The position numbers and the translations under genes are program-made. Shown here piece after piece: positions 36,242 to 45,086 of a stretch of DNA of 64,000 bases. Below the pieces are notes generated by a model. The model searched no databases. It worked only from the letters and a program-made list of their open reading frames with translations, and was not told the origin of the DNA. Source of the DNA: Demequina sediminicola (lineage in GTDB: Bacteria > Actinomycetota > Actinomycetes > Actinomycetales > Demequinaceae); NCBI RefSeq assembly GCF_000975055.1, contig NZ_BBRB01000001.1, positions 627,751 through 691,750 of the forward strand, written 5' to 3'. Position 1 is the stretch's first letter. Each line of letters begins with the position of its first letter.

Positions 36242-37615
36242 CTAGTCCCGGGGTAGCGCGGCGTTGACTGCTTCGCGCAATGTCGAGACCCGATGCACGC
36301 GGATGCCTGCCGGATCCTTGTCGCGTTTGCCTGACTCGGGCACGATCACGTCAGTGAATCCCAAGCGTGCGGCTTCCGCGATGCGCTGAGAAATGGCGTT
36401 GACGGGCCGCACTGCCCCTGACAGCGCCACTTCGCCAATCGCAGCGAAGCCTGGCTTGACCGGGACATCCGCGCGAGCTGAGGCGAGTGCCAACGCCAAC
36501 GCCACGTCAGCGCCGGGCTCGGTGACGCGCGCTCCGCCAATGGTGGATACGTAGACGTCGTCAGCGGCTACCGCGAGTCCTACGCGCCGGTGCAGCACCG
36601 CAAGGATCATGGATACCCGGGAGTTGTCGATGCCCGAGGTTGCGCGTCGCGGATTGCTCAGGGCGCTTGGTGCCACGAGGGCTTGAATCTCTGCGGGCAA
36701 CGGCCGCTTGCCATCGATGGTGACTGTGGCGCATGTGCCAGGAACTTGGGTTCCCTCGCGCGACAGGAACAGGCCGGACGGATCAGAGACACCCTCGATG
36801 CCGCCATCGTGCAACTGGAAACAGCCCACCTCATCAACAGAGCCAAACCGGTTCTTGATGGCGCGCAACAGACGCAACTGTGAGTGCTGTTCGCCCTCGA
36901 ACTGACAGACCACATCCACCAGGTGTTCCACAATCCGGGGGCCTGCAACGGAACCGTCTTTGGTGACGTGACCCACGATGACCATCGCAAACCCTTTGGT
37001 CTTGGCGGCCTGGATCAGTGCCGATGCGACCTCGCGCACCTGCCCCACACCACCGGGAGCGCCGTCCACTTGGGCGGAGGCGATGGTTTGAATGGAGTCC
37101 ACAATGAGCAGCTGAGGCTGGACAGCGTCGATCTGCGCGAGCACGGCACCAAGGTCCGTCTCCGCGGCAAGCATGAGACGCGGTTCCAGAGCATCGATAC
37201 GCTCGGCCCGCAGGCGCACCTGACCTGCTGACTCCTCGCCCGTGGCGTACAGCACGGACTGTTCCTCGCGGGCCGCTCGGGCTGCTACATCCAGCAGCAG
37301 CGTCGATTTTCCGACGCCGGGCTCTCCTGCAAGCAGCACCACGGCACCAGGAACGAGGCCGCCACCCAGGACCCGATCGAACTCCGCGACACCCGTACTG
37401 CGACGGGCCGATGCGGTGGCATCAACCTCGTTGATGGGGGTTGCTGGGTTGGTGGCGGCTGTGGCTTTGGTGGCCGGGCCAGCGGTAGCAGCACCCGATT
37501 CTTCAACGGTGCCCCACGCTTGGCACTCGCCACAGCGGCCCACCCATTTGGCGGCACCCCACCCGCATTCGGTACACCGATAGGTGGGCTTGGAAGAACG
37601 TGTCGCGGCAGGCAT
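36242..37615 (-). CDS. radA: DNA repair protein RadA/Sms
   Basis: 457 residues from ATG 37615. N-terminal zinc finger C-x2-C...C-x2-C ('YRCTECGWGAAKWVGRCGEC'), RecA-like domain with Walker A 'AGEPGVGKSTLLLD', the RadA-specific 'KNRFGSVDEVG' motif, and a C-terminal Lon-like domain with 'FAAIGEVALSGAVRPV'. It is a branch-migration helicase acting after RecA. Full length. It ends just after the anchored protein gene and is divergent from the next gene. Confidence 0.96.
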   Translation of the reverse strand: MPAATRSSKPTYRCTECGWGAAKWVGRCGECQAWGTVEESGAATAGPATKATAATNPATPINEVDATASARRSTGVAEFDRVLGGGLVPGAVVLLAGEPGVGKSTLLLDVAARAAREEQSVLYATGEESAGQVRLRAERIDALEPRLMLAAETDLGAVLAQIDAVQPQLLIVDSIQTIASAQVDGAPGGVGQVREVASALIQAAKTKGFAMVIVGHVTKDGSVAGPRIVEHLVDVVCQFEGEQHSQLRLLRAIKNRFGSVDEVGCFQLHDGGIEGVSDPSGLFLSREGTQVPGTCATVTIDGKRPLPAEIQALVAPSALSNPRRATSGIDNSRVSMILAVLHRRVGLAVAADDVYVSTIGGARVTEPGADVALALALASARADVPVKPGFAAIGEVALSGAVRPVNAISQRIAEAARLGFTDVIVPESGKRDKDPAGIRVHRVSTLREAVNAALPRD

Positions 37616-37698
37616 GACCACCACGCTAGTACCGCGGTGTGACACGCGACGGCACCGCTGCACGCCGTGGCGGGCTGCGTAGCCGTACGCTGGGATTC

Positions 37699-38904
37699 AT
37701 GTCTGAGGAGAATTCCGACAAGCACGCCACCTCGCCGTGGCATCCCATCAATGGTGAGCGGGAGCCTGTCGCACCCTCCAAGCCTCGTGTTCCCTCGACA
37801 GGGTCCATACCTGTGGTGCCGGAATCCATCGACGGTGACGACGGCGAGATCATTGCTCCCGTCGAGCAGCCCGACCACGCGGAGATCATGCCGAACGCTG
37901 GCTCCAACCCTTGGCATCCCGCAACTGACGCGGCCGACACCCCTTCCGATGACGCCATTCGCAACCTCGGAGATTCCGCCGTCCGGTCGGCATCTCTGTC
38001 CGCCTCCGGTGCACCTACCCCTTTGGGAGGGATCCCCCTCGTGAACGACACCCCTCAGACCTTCGAACCCGAGGATGGAAACACGCCGGTCTCCCCCGTG
38101 TGGGTGGCAGGCAATCCCAAGGGCGACGCTCCAGATTCTGCCAACCTGTGGCCCAACCCCACCCCAGCGGACCCCGCCAGCACGCAATCCCCGTTGAGTC
38201 CGGCATCGGCCTTCCCGGTGCAGTCTCCTTTGAACGAGGCGTCGCCTCTCAACGATGAGTCCCCGGCGTATGTCCCTCCGGTCATGCCAGGCTCCGCTCC
38301 AGCTGAGCCCAGTAGCCAGACAGGAGCGGAATCCGCCACCAAGGAGTCAACGCCCTGGTACCGCAGTCTGTGGTTCCTCATCATCATCGGCCTGCTCGTC
38401 ATGGGCGGCATCGGATACGGCGTTTACGCTCTGTTCTTTGCGCCCGAGGACGTGACCCTCGAAGCCGAGGTGCTCGTTGATCCCGCGCCCACGGCCACCA
38501 TCGAACCCATTGCCCTCGAGGACCCCTCGGAGTTTCTCTCCGCAATGCCTGGCACCGTGGGCATGTTCGCGCTCAGTGGCGCAGTGGAAGTGAAATGGGC
38601 CGATGCCGGGGTTCCGATTCGTGCCGCAGAGATTGACGACCTGACGTACACCGACGGCACGGAGACGGTCACCGTCCGGGCGATCCAGCATTACGACGAG
38701 GAAGCGGCAATCCAGCAGTACGACCGACTCTCCGAAGGTGGCACTGAGCCTGAGCCCGTCACCGTAGGCGGCAGCGAGGTCGGTGAGCGTGTCGTCATTG
38801 ATGGCGATGTCACCCAGTACGTGTGGCGCAACGCTACCGCCGTGTTCGTGGCGAGCGGCCCCGCGGCCATCGTGGAGGACTTCTACGCCAACTTTGGGCT
38901 GTGA
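37699..38904 (+). CDS. Pro-rich cytoplasmic tail, single-pass membrane protein, unknown
   Basis: 401 residues from ATG 37699; GTG 37639 is an alternative, as neither has a strong RBS. The first 220 residues are low-complexity Pro/Ser/Asp-rich and contain repeated W-H-P motifs ('SPWHPINGE', 'NPWHPATDA'). A single membrane segment ('LWFLIIIGLLVMGGIGYGVY') then an extracytoplasmic C-terminal domain of about 150 residues without cysteines. No family recognised. Such proline-rich tails often bind other proteins at the membrane. Confidence 0.7.
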   Translation: MSEENSDKHATSPWHPINGEREPVAPSKPRVPSTGSIPVVPESIDGDDGEIIAPVEQPDHAEIMPNAGSNPWHPATDAADTPSDDAIRNLGDSAVRSASLSASGAPTPLGGIPLVNDTPQTFEPEDGNTPVSPVWVAGNPKGDAPDSANLWPNPTPADPASTQSPLSPASAFPVQSPLNEASPLNDESPAYVPPVMPGSAPAEPSSQTGAESATKESTPWYRSLWFLIIIGLLVMGGIGYGVYALFFAPEDVTLEAEVLVDPAPTATIEPIALEDPSEFLSAMPGTVGMFALSGAVEVKWADAGVPIRAAEIDDLTYTDGTETVTVRAIQHYDEEAAIQQYDRLSEGGTEPEPVTVGGSEVGERVVIDGDVTQYVWRNATAVFVASGPAAIVEDFYANFGL

Positions 38905-38964
38905 AAGTTATCCCCACGTAGGGGAAACCCACAATAGCCAGCCGCAAGAACGTTCCTTAGCCTC

Positions 38965-39024
38965 GGTAGGGATGCGCGTCGGCGCCGATGTCGACCATAG
39001 GCCCTACCCTCGGGTGCGCATCCC
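38965..39024 (+). promoter_or_regulatory. Structured leader of the LPMO mRNA with two mutually exclusive pairings
   Basis: GGTAGGG (38965-38971) can pair with CCCTACC (39002-39008); alternatively GGGATGCGC (38969-38977) can pair with GCGCATCCC (39016-39024), extended to 12 bp with wobbles. The two 5' partners share GGG and cannot form together. The second stem ends about 15 bases before the Shine-Dalgarno. This could be a riboswitch, an attenuator or an RNA thermometer, or simply chance. I cannot match it to a named class. Confidence 0.4.
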
Positions 39025-39048
39025 GTCCCCTCAACCATGGAGCGTTCA

Positions 39049-40092
39049 ATGCATCTCACGACCATCACAGGTCGGCTGCACGGGCGTGGACTCCGACTAG
39101 CCATATCGGCCATCATTGCCGCATTACTGGCCGTCGTCGCAGTTCCCGCCGTCACCTCCTCGCCTGCCTCAGCGCACGGCTGGGTTACCTCACCGCCAAG
39201 CCGCCAGGACCATTGCGCCAGCGGCACTACCTCCTTTGACTGCGGCGCCATCGCATACGAGCCTCAGTCAGTGGAAGCTCCCAAGGGTTCAATGAAGTGC
39301 TCGGGAGGATCCGACTTCGCCGTCCTCGACGATGAGTCCCTTCCCTGGCCACGGACGAACGTTGGCTCCTCGCTCACTCTTCAGTGGCAGCTCACTGCTG
39401 CTCACTCAACGAGCACCTGGGAGTACTTCCTCGACGGTGAACTCATCGCCACCTACGACCAGGGCGGCCAGCAGCCACCCTCAAACATCCAGCACACGCT
39501 GACTGGCCTGCCCGCAGGCGACCACACGTTGCTGGCTCGATGGAACATCGCGGACACTCCGATGGCGTTCTACAACTGTGTCGACATCACCGTGGGCGGC
39601 GGCGGAACCCCCGACCCCACTCCGACCGGCACTCCCGACCCCACTCCGACACCCACGTCGACTGGCACACCAACCGAGTGCTCGCCGGCATGGAACTCGG
39701 AGACCGTCTACAACGGCGGCTCAACCGTCAGCCACGCTGGCAACGAGTGGACCGCCAAGTGGTGGACCCAGGGCGAAACCCCAGGCACCCAGTGGGGGCC
39801 TTGGGAGTCCTTGGGCAACTGCGGATCGACCACCACACCCAACCCGACACCGACGGAGCCGAACCCGACTCCCACAGCCACGGGCACGGCAACCCCTTCG
39901 CCGACGCCCACCACAACCACCACGCCTGCGCCCGTCTGTAACGGACCGGCGTACGAGCCTGGACGCGTCTACGTTGGAGGCGACCACGTGCGCCACAACG
40001 GCTACGCATACAAGGCCAAGTGGTGGAACGTGAACAACGAGCCCGGAACGGCTCAATGGGGACCCTGGGAACAGGTCACCTGCCTGGACTAA
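39049..40092 (+). CDS. Secreted AA10 lytic polysaccharide monooxygenase with two CBM5/12 modules
   Basis: 347 residues from ATG 39049 (GGAG close upstream), in preference to ATG 39037. A long signal peptide ends 'SSPASA|HGWV', leaving the copper-brace histidine as residue 1 of the mature protein. The second brace histidine is in 'LTAAHSTSTWEYFLDG' and the axial aromatic in 'MAFYNCV'. Two Pro/Thr linkers join two chitin-binding modules, 'AWNSETVYNGGSTVSHAGNE' and 'AYEPGRVYVGGDHVRHNGYA', each with W-W. It probably cleaves chitin oxidatively outside the cell; a cellulose substrate is less likely. The catalytic domain is compact (about 145 aa). Confidence 0.93.
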   Translation: MHLTTITGRLHGRGLRLAISAIIAALLAVVAVPAVTSSPASAHGWVTSPPSRQDHCASGTTSFDCGAIAYEPQSVEAPKGSMKCSGGSDFAVLDDESLPWPRTNVGSSLTLQWQLTAAHSTSTWEYFLDGELIATYDQGGQQPPSNIQHTLTGLPAGDHTLLARWNIADTPMAFYNCVDITVGGGGTPDPTPTGTPDPTPTPTSTGTPTECSPAWNSETVYNGGSTVSHAGNEWTAKWWTQGETPGTQWGPWESLGNCGSTTTPNPTPTEPNPTPTATGTATPSPTPTTTTTPAPVCNGPAYEPGRVYVGGDHVRHNGYAYKAKWWNVNNEPGTAQWGPWEQVTCLD

Positions 40093-40118
40093 CGTCCGCT
40101 TAGGTGCAGTCCCCTACG

Positions 40119-40151
40119 CGAGGGCCTCGGAGCATTGCTCCGGGGCCCTCG
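40119..40151 (+). terminator. Intrinsic terminator of the LPMO gene
   Basis: CGAGGGCCTCGGAGCA pairs with TGCTCCGGGGCCCTCG (one wobble) across a one-base gap, followed by TTGTGTGTC. It lies 27 bases after the stop. Confidence 0.85.
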
Positions 40152-40271
40152 TTGTGTGTCTCCGCCGCTACGACGGGCCTATCTCGGTGCACTCTGGTGC
40201 CACTACAGTGATCACCGAAGCACCTTACGCATCGAGAGCGTAGGGCCAGGTAGCCACGTCAAGGAGGATTC

Positions 40272-41573
40272 GTGAAAGTACTTCACGCTCCAGTCAACAT
40301 TGCGAACCAGGCCACGGCATTGCGCGACGCATGGCGGTCACAGGGTGACGAAGCCGAGGTGTGGACATCGACGGAACCCGCGTTCGGTTACGCCTCCGAC
40401 AAGATCGTCCCACCACCCGCAACCCCGCGAGAGCTCGTAGAAATACTGGACTCCGTGATTGCTGATGGCTTCGACGTGGTCCACTTTCACTTCGCACAGA
40501 CGTTCTCCCACCCAGCACTTGGCTTGCCGGTGGGATGGGACGTGGATTACCTCCGTGCTGCCGGCGTCAAAGTGATCTATGGCTTCCATGGCACTGAGGT
40601 GCGCGATGCATCGCTTGAAATGTCACTCGACCGCTGGAGTTACTACCACTTTGGTGCACCCCACCGTCCCCAACGGGTAGTGCGCGAAGCAGCGGATCAG
40701 GCCCGCGTTCGCGCCCACGCGATGACCGTGTCGAACCCCGCAACCCACGACCATGTCCCTGACGCCACGTATCTGCCGCTGTGCCTCAACATCGAGGCCC
40801 TCGAGCCATCCACGCAGCAGCGTGAGCGTCCTGTGATTGCCCATGCGCCCTCGAAGCGAGCCATCAAGGGAACAGATGTCATCCTCGCCGCTTTCGACGA
40901 GCTCGCTGCGGCCGGCGTTGAGTTTGAGGTGGACCTTATTGAAGGGGTCACGAACGCTGAAGCGCTGGAGCGGATGCGCAATGCCGACATTGTGGTGGAG
41001 AAGGTCCTGGGTGCGGGGTGGGGTGTCACGGCGATCGAGGCAATGGCGCTTGGCCGTCCCGTGGTGTCCCGTGTCGCTGATCGCGGGCGAGGCGACCACG
41101 CGGACTGCCCCATCGTGGATATCGACCCGGACACACTGGTGTCGACCCTGACAGCACTCATTGGGGACCGTGAACGGCGCCTAGCGCTGGGGAAGCAAGG
41201 GCGCGCCTTCGCGGAATCGACGCACTCGCTGGCGGCCACCGCGCCCCGGCTCGCGCACCTTTACTCCGACACCCCAGATCAACCTGAGCGTCACGATGCG
41301 CCTGGTCCCGTAGTGCTTGCGCACCTCGAAGCGGTACGCAAGGAACGGGACGCAGCGCTGATTCAGGCGCGCGAGGCGCGGGACACGGCAGCGGCGTCAG
41401 TTGCCGCATCAGCTGCCGCCGTCCACCGTGAACAAAGTGCTCACGACGAGCAGGTTCAGCAGCTTCAGGATCAAATTGCGCGGCTCAAGCAGTCGCTTGC
41501 TACTGCCGCAGAGCACCGCACGCTGACGTACCGCATCAAGCGGCGTGTGCGGAAAACACTACGCCGCACCTAG
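40272..41573 (+). CDS. GT4-like glycosyltransferase with C-terminal coiled coil
   Basis: 433 residues. 'AHAPSKRAIKGTDVILAAFDEL' and 'GAGWGVTAIEAMALGRPVVSR' are typical of GT-B glycosyltransferases (donor-site E-x7-E-like 'AIEAMALGRP'). The last 110 residues ('LEAVRKERDAALIQAREARD' and on) form a coiled coil ending in a basic tail, 'RIKRRVRKTLRRT', which may bind membrane or nucleic acid. RBS AAGGAGG. It converges on the sugar-nucleotide operon and may use its product. Confidence 0.8.
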   Translation: MKVLHAPVNIANQATALRDAWRSQGDEAEVWTSTEPAFGYASDKIVPPPATPRELVEILDSVIADGFDVVHFHFAQTFSHPALGLPVGWDVDYLRAAGVKVIYGFHGTEVRDASLEMSLDRWSYYHFGAPHRPQRVVREAADQARVRAHAMTVSNPATHDHVPDATYLPLCLNIEALEPSTQQRERPVIAHAPSKRAIKGTDVILAAFDELAAAGVEFEVDLIEGVTNAEALERMRNADIVVEKVLGAGWGVTAIEAMALGRPVVSRVADRGRGDHADCPIVDIDPDTLVSTLTALIGDRERRLALGKQGRAFAESTHSLAATAPRLAHLYSDTPDQPERHDAPGPVVLAHLEAVRKERDAALIQAREARDTAAASVAASAAAVHREQSAHDEQVQQLQDQIARLKQSLATAAEHRTLTYRIKRRVRKTLRRT

Positions 41574-41625
41574 CAACACCGGAGGTGCAGCTGGGCGCGG
41601 CGTAGAGCTACGTCGTGGAGTGTGG

Positions 41626-42918
41626 CTAGGCGCCGATGACGATGCGCGTCACGGTCTGCCATGCGGCAGGGTCTGTGACGTTGCGACCGTCGACCAGAAC
41701 GCGGGCGCCGGGCAGTTCGGCCGGAGTCAGGGTCTTGTACTCGGCGTGGTCGGCCTGAATGATGGCCGCGTCAACGCTGTCGCCCAGCGTGTAAGCATCC
41801 CAGCCAAACTTGGCTAGTTCCTCGTCCGAGTACATCGGGTCGTGCACCACCACGGTGGCGCCGCGTTCACGCAGTGCGGCAACCGTGGCGAACACTCCGG
41901 AGAAGGCAGTCTCCTTGACGCCGCCGCGGTAGGACGCGCCAAGCACCGCAACGGTGGTGTTCGCGAGTGATCCGCCGAGCCCAGCTGCGGTGAGGTCTAC
42001 CGCATAGTTGGGCATTTCTGCGTTCGCTTCACGGGCGGCACGCACCACGGTCGCGTCGGGGTCGTTGAAGAGGTACAGACGTGGGTACACGGGGATGCAG
42101 TGTCCACCCACAGCAATACCGGGACGGTGAATGTGGCTGTAGGGCTGGGAGTTCGACGCGTCGATGACCTTGTAGACATCGATACCGTTCTTGTCGGCAA
42201 AACGCGCGAACTGGTTCGCCAGGCCGATGTTGACGTCACGGTAGGTGGTCTCAGCAAGCTTGGCGAGCTCCGAGGCTTCGGCGCTGCCCAGATCCCACAC
42301 GCCGTTGGGCTGGGGAAGGTCAGGGCGCTCGTCGAAGTCGAGTACGGCCTCATAGAACTTGCGGGCAAGCTCCGTGCCCTCGTCCGAGAGTCCGCCGATG
42401 AGCTTGGGGTATGCGCGCAGGTCCTTGAAAACACGACCAGTGAGCACACGCTCGGGCGAGAACACCGCGTGGAAGTCGGTGCCTTCCTTCAGGCCGGAGA
42501 CTTCTTCAATGAGAGGCACCCAGCGGTTGCGTGTAGTGCCGACGGGAAGAGTCGTCTCGTAGGAGACAAGCGTGCCCGGCGTAAGAGTTTCAGCGAGCGA
42601 GCGCGTCGCAGCGTCCATCCACCCAAAGTCGGGCTGCCAGGTCTCATCGTTGACGAACAGAGGAACCACAATCACCACGGCATCGGCGCCAGGTACAGCG
42701 TCCGCGTAGTCGGTGGTGGCGCGCAACTTGCCCGCTGCCACCAACTCGCTGAGGCGGTCCTGAAGCTCTGCCTCACCGGGGAACGGCTCGATTCCCTTGT
42801 TCACGGAATCCACGATCTGCTCGTTGACGTCAACGCCAACAACCTCGTGCCCCTTGGACGCGAACTGCACGGCCAACGGCAAACCAATCTTGCCCATCGC
42901 GATGACTGCGATCTTCAT
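41626..42918 (-). CDS. wbpA: UDP-N-acetylglucosamine 6-dehydrogenase (WbpA-like)
   Basis: 430 residues. NAD-binding 'IAVIAMGKIGLPLAVQFASKG' and the catalytic cysteine in 'VGGHCIPVYPRLYL' identify a nucleotide-sugar dehydrogenase that makes UDP-GlcNAcA or UDP-ManNAcA by four-electron oxidation. As the last gene of a run with WbpB-, WbpE- and WbpD-like genes, UDP-GlcNAc is the favoured substrate. The symbol follows pathway logic; UDP-ManNAc dehydrogenase (WecC-like) is possible by sequence alone. Confidence 0.85.
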   Translation of the reverse strand: MKIAVIAMGKIGLPLAVQFASKGHEVVGVDVNEQIVDSVNKGIEPFPGEAELQDRLSELVAAGKLRATTDYADAVPGADAVVIVVPLFVNDETWQPDFGWMDAATRSLAETLTPGTLVSYETTLPVGTTRNRWVPLIEEVSGLKEGTDFHAVFSPERVLTGRVFKDLRAYPKLIGGLSDEGTELARKFYEAVLDFDERPDLPQPNGVWDLGSAEASELAKLAETTYRDVNIGLANQFARFADKNGIDVYKVIDASNSQPYSHIHRPGIAVGGHCIPVYPRLYLFNDPDATVVRAAREANAEMPNYAVDLTAAGLGGSLANTTVAVLGASYRGGVKETAFSGVFATVAALRERGATVVVHDPMYSDEELAKFGWDAYTLGDSVDAAIIQADHAEYKTLTPAELPGARVLVDGRNVTDPAAWQTVTRIVIGA

Positions 42919-42974
42919 TTCTGTCTCCTCATCGGGGCATCACGCTCCTGCGGACGCCCTCGTTACATTCGTTG

Positions 42975-43964
42975 TTAGAGCTCGACTGCCTGGCGAGTGC
43001 GCGATGACTCAAGAACAGCATCGGCTACACGTACGGTTGCCAGACCCTGCTCCATGGTGACGATGTCCGCGTCCTTGCCCAGAACGGCATCGCGGAAGTT
43101 CTCGTGCTCGGTCTTCAGCGGCTCTGCCTTGGGGAACGAGTACCGGATCATGTCGCCCTCAGAGACCCCACGGAACTCCGCAACCGAGTCCCACTCAGTC
43201 TGCACGGTGCCGTTCGCGTAGAACGTCAGGTCGGCAGTCAACGTGTCAGCAACGAACGCACCGCGCTCGCCCGTGACGACGGAGACGCGCTCCTTGATGG
43301 GCGACAGCCAGTTCACCAGGTGGCTCGTGACTGCGTCATTGCGCAGACGACCGGTGATGGCGATGAGGTCTTCGTGCTCACGGCCCGAGCGGAAGCCCGA
43401 CTGTGCCGCGACGGTGGCGAAGTCCGACTGCGTCACCCACGCAGTAAGGTCGATGTCGTGGGTGGCGAGATCCTTCACCACGCCCACATCAGCAATGCGT
43501 GCAGGGAACGGACCCTGACGACGCGTCACAACCTGGTACATCTCACCCAAGTCACCCTGGGCCAGACGTGCGCGCAACTGCTGGAGAGCAGGGTTGTACC
43601 GCTCGATGTGGCCCACAGCGCCCACCAAGCCAGCGTCGGCAAATGCCTTTGTGACGCGCTCAGCAGACTCGGGGTTCGGAGCAAGTGGCTTCTCGATCAG
43701 TGCACTCACGCCCGCGGCAGCTGCCTTCAGCGCAAACTCTTCGTGCAGGCCCGTCGGAACCGCGATCACCACGGAGTCAAGACCCATCGCCAGCAGGTCG
43801 TCGAACTCCTGATGAACCGGAAGCCCACCCGCGACGCCGTGCTTGTCGCCAGCGGCATCGGCGATACCCACCAGTTCGACGCCATCGAGGCTCTTCAGCA
43901 CGCGGGCGTGGTGACGCCCCATCATGCCGACTCCTGCGAGACCGACCTTGAGATCCGCCATCAT
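42975..43964 (-). CDS. wbpB: Gfo/Idh/MocA oxidoreductase (WbpB/WlbA-like)
   Basis: 329 residues. Rossmann 'VGLAGVGMMGRHHARVLKSL' and the E-K-P motif in 'ALIEKPLAP'. WbpB oxidises C3 of UDP-GlcNAcA to the 3-keto sugar. Overlaps the WbpE-like gene by four bases (ATGA). Assignment combines family features and operon context. Confidence 0.85.
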   Translation of the reverse strand: MMADLKVGLAGVGMMGRHHARVLKSLDGVELVGIADAAGDKHGVAGGLPVHQEFDDLLAMGLDSVVIAVPTGLHEEFALKAAAAGVSALIEKPLAPNPESAERVTKAFADAGLVGAVGHIERYNPALQQLRARLAQGDLGEMYQVVTRRQGPFPARIADVGVVKDLATHDIDLTAWVTQSDFATVAAQSGFRSGREHEDLIAITGRLRNDAVTSHLVNWLSPIKERVSVVTGERGAFVADTLTADLTFYANGTVQTEWDSVAEFRGVSEGDMIRYSFPKAEPLKTEHENFRDAVLGKDADIVTMEQGLATVRVADAVLESSRTRQAVEL

Positions 43965-45052
43965 GCACCTGCCTTTGCTACTGCGTTCACACCTTCGACG
44001 ATGCGGGCCAAGTCGTCCTCAGAGAGCGAGGGGTGGACCGGGAGCGACAGCACCTCGTCGCACGCACGGCGCGTCTCAGGGAGCTCCGCTTCGATGCCGA
44101 AGGACGGAAGTTCGTGGTTGGGAATGGGGTAGTACACGCCGGAACCCACGCCGTGGTCGTTCAGGAGCGCCTGAGCGAAACCGTCGCGATCCGCGCTGAC
44201 GCGAATCGTGTATTGGTGATAGACGTGTGTGGCGCCCTCGGCAACCTTGGGTGTCTCGACACCTTCAAGGTTGGCGTCGAGGAACGCGGCATTGCGCTGA
44301 CGCGCTTCAGTCCACGCGGGAAGCTTGGTGAGCTGGACACGGCCAATCGCGGCGTGAATGTCCGTCATGCGGGCATTGAATCCCGCGACTTCGTTCTCGT
44401 AGCGACGCTCCATGCCCTGGTTTCGTAGCAACTTGACCATGCGGGCAATGTCATCCGTTGCGCAGGACACCATGCCGCCTTCGCCGGACGTCATGTTCTT
44501 CGTCGGATAGAGGCTGAACATGCCAAAGTCGCCAAACGAACCGACAGGCTCACCGTTCCACGAGGCACCGTGTGCCTGGGCAGCGTCTTCGTAGAGCGCG
44601 ATGCCGTGCTTCGAGGCGATCTCGCGCAGAGCAGTCATGTTCGCCGGGTGCCCGTACAGGTGGACCGGCATGATCGCTTTGGTGCGAGGGGTAATCGCGG
44701 CTTCCACCGACGCAGGGTCGAGGCAGAAGAAGTCAGGCTCGATGTCCGCGAAGACGGGTGTGGCGCCAGCAAGCGCTACTGAGTTGGCCGTTGCTGCGAA
44801 CGTGAACGACGGCACGATGACCTCGTCGCCGGGGCCAACGCCAGCGGCGAGCAGGCCTAGGTGCAGGCCTGCGGTGCCGGATGACACGGCAACACATTGA
44901 CGTCCGCCCACAAGTGCATCGGCAAACTCTTGCTCAAAGGCGGCGACCTCGGGGCCCTGGGCGATCATGCCCGAGCGCATCACGCGGTCAACGGCCTCGC
45001 GCTCATCGTCTCCAACGATGGGCTTAGCCGCAGGGATGTTCTGCTGAGTCAT
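43961..45052 (-). CDS. wbpE: DegT/DnrJ/EryC1 aminotransferase (WbpE/WlbC-like)
   Basis: 363 residues from ATG 45052 (GGAGG upstream); further upstream codons are rejected. PLP lysine in 'FSLYPTKNMTSGEGG'. 'VPSFTFAATANSVALAGATP' is characteristic. WbpE transfers an amino group from glutamate to the 3-keto sugar, giving UDP-GlcNAc3NA. Coupled by overlap to the dehydrogenase downstream. Confidence 0.9.
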   Translation of the reverse strand: MTQQNIPAAKPIVGDDEREAVDRVMRSGMIAQGPEVAAFEQEFADALVGGRQCVAVSSGTAGLHLGLLAAGVGPGDEVIVPSFTFAATANSVALAGATPVFADIEPDFFCLDPASVEAAITPRTKAIMPVHLYGHPANMTALREIASKHGIALYEDAAQAHGASWNGEPVGSFGDFGMFSLYPTKNMTSGEGGMVSCATDDIARMVKLLRNQGMERRYENEVAGFNARMTDIHAAIGRVQLTKLPAWTEARQRNAAFLDANLEGVETPKVAEGATHVYHQYTIRVSADRDGFAQALLNDHGVGSGVYYPIPNHELPSFGIEAELPETRRACDEVLSLPVHPSLSEDDLARIVEGVNAVAKAGA

Positions 45053-45086
45053 AGGTGTGGTCCTCCGGCGCGGGACAAGCGCGCTC

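Noticed and set aside
38905..39048. c-di-GMP-I (GEMM) riboswitch before the LPMO
   Set aside because: It contains GGAAACC and CGCAAG pieces reminiscent of GEMM, but the required helices between them do not form. Kept only as an unclassified structured leader.
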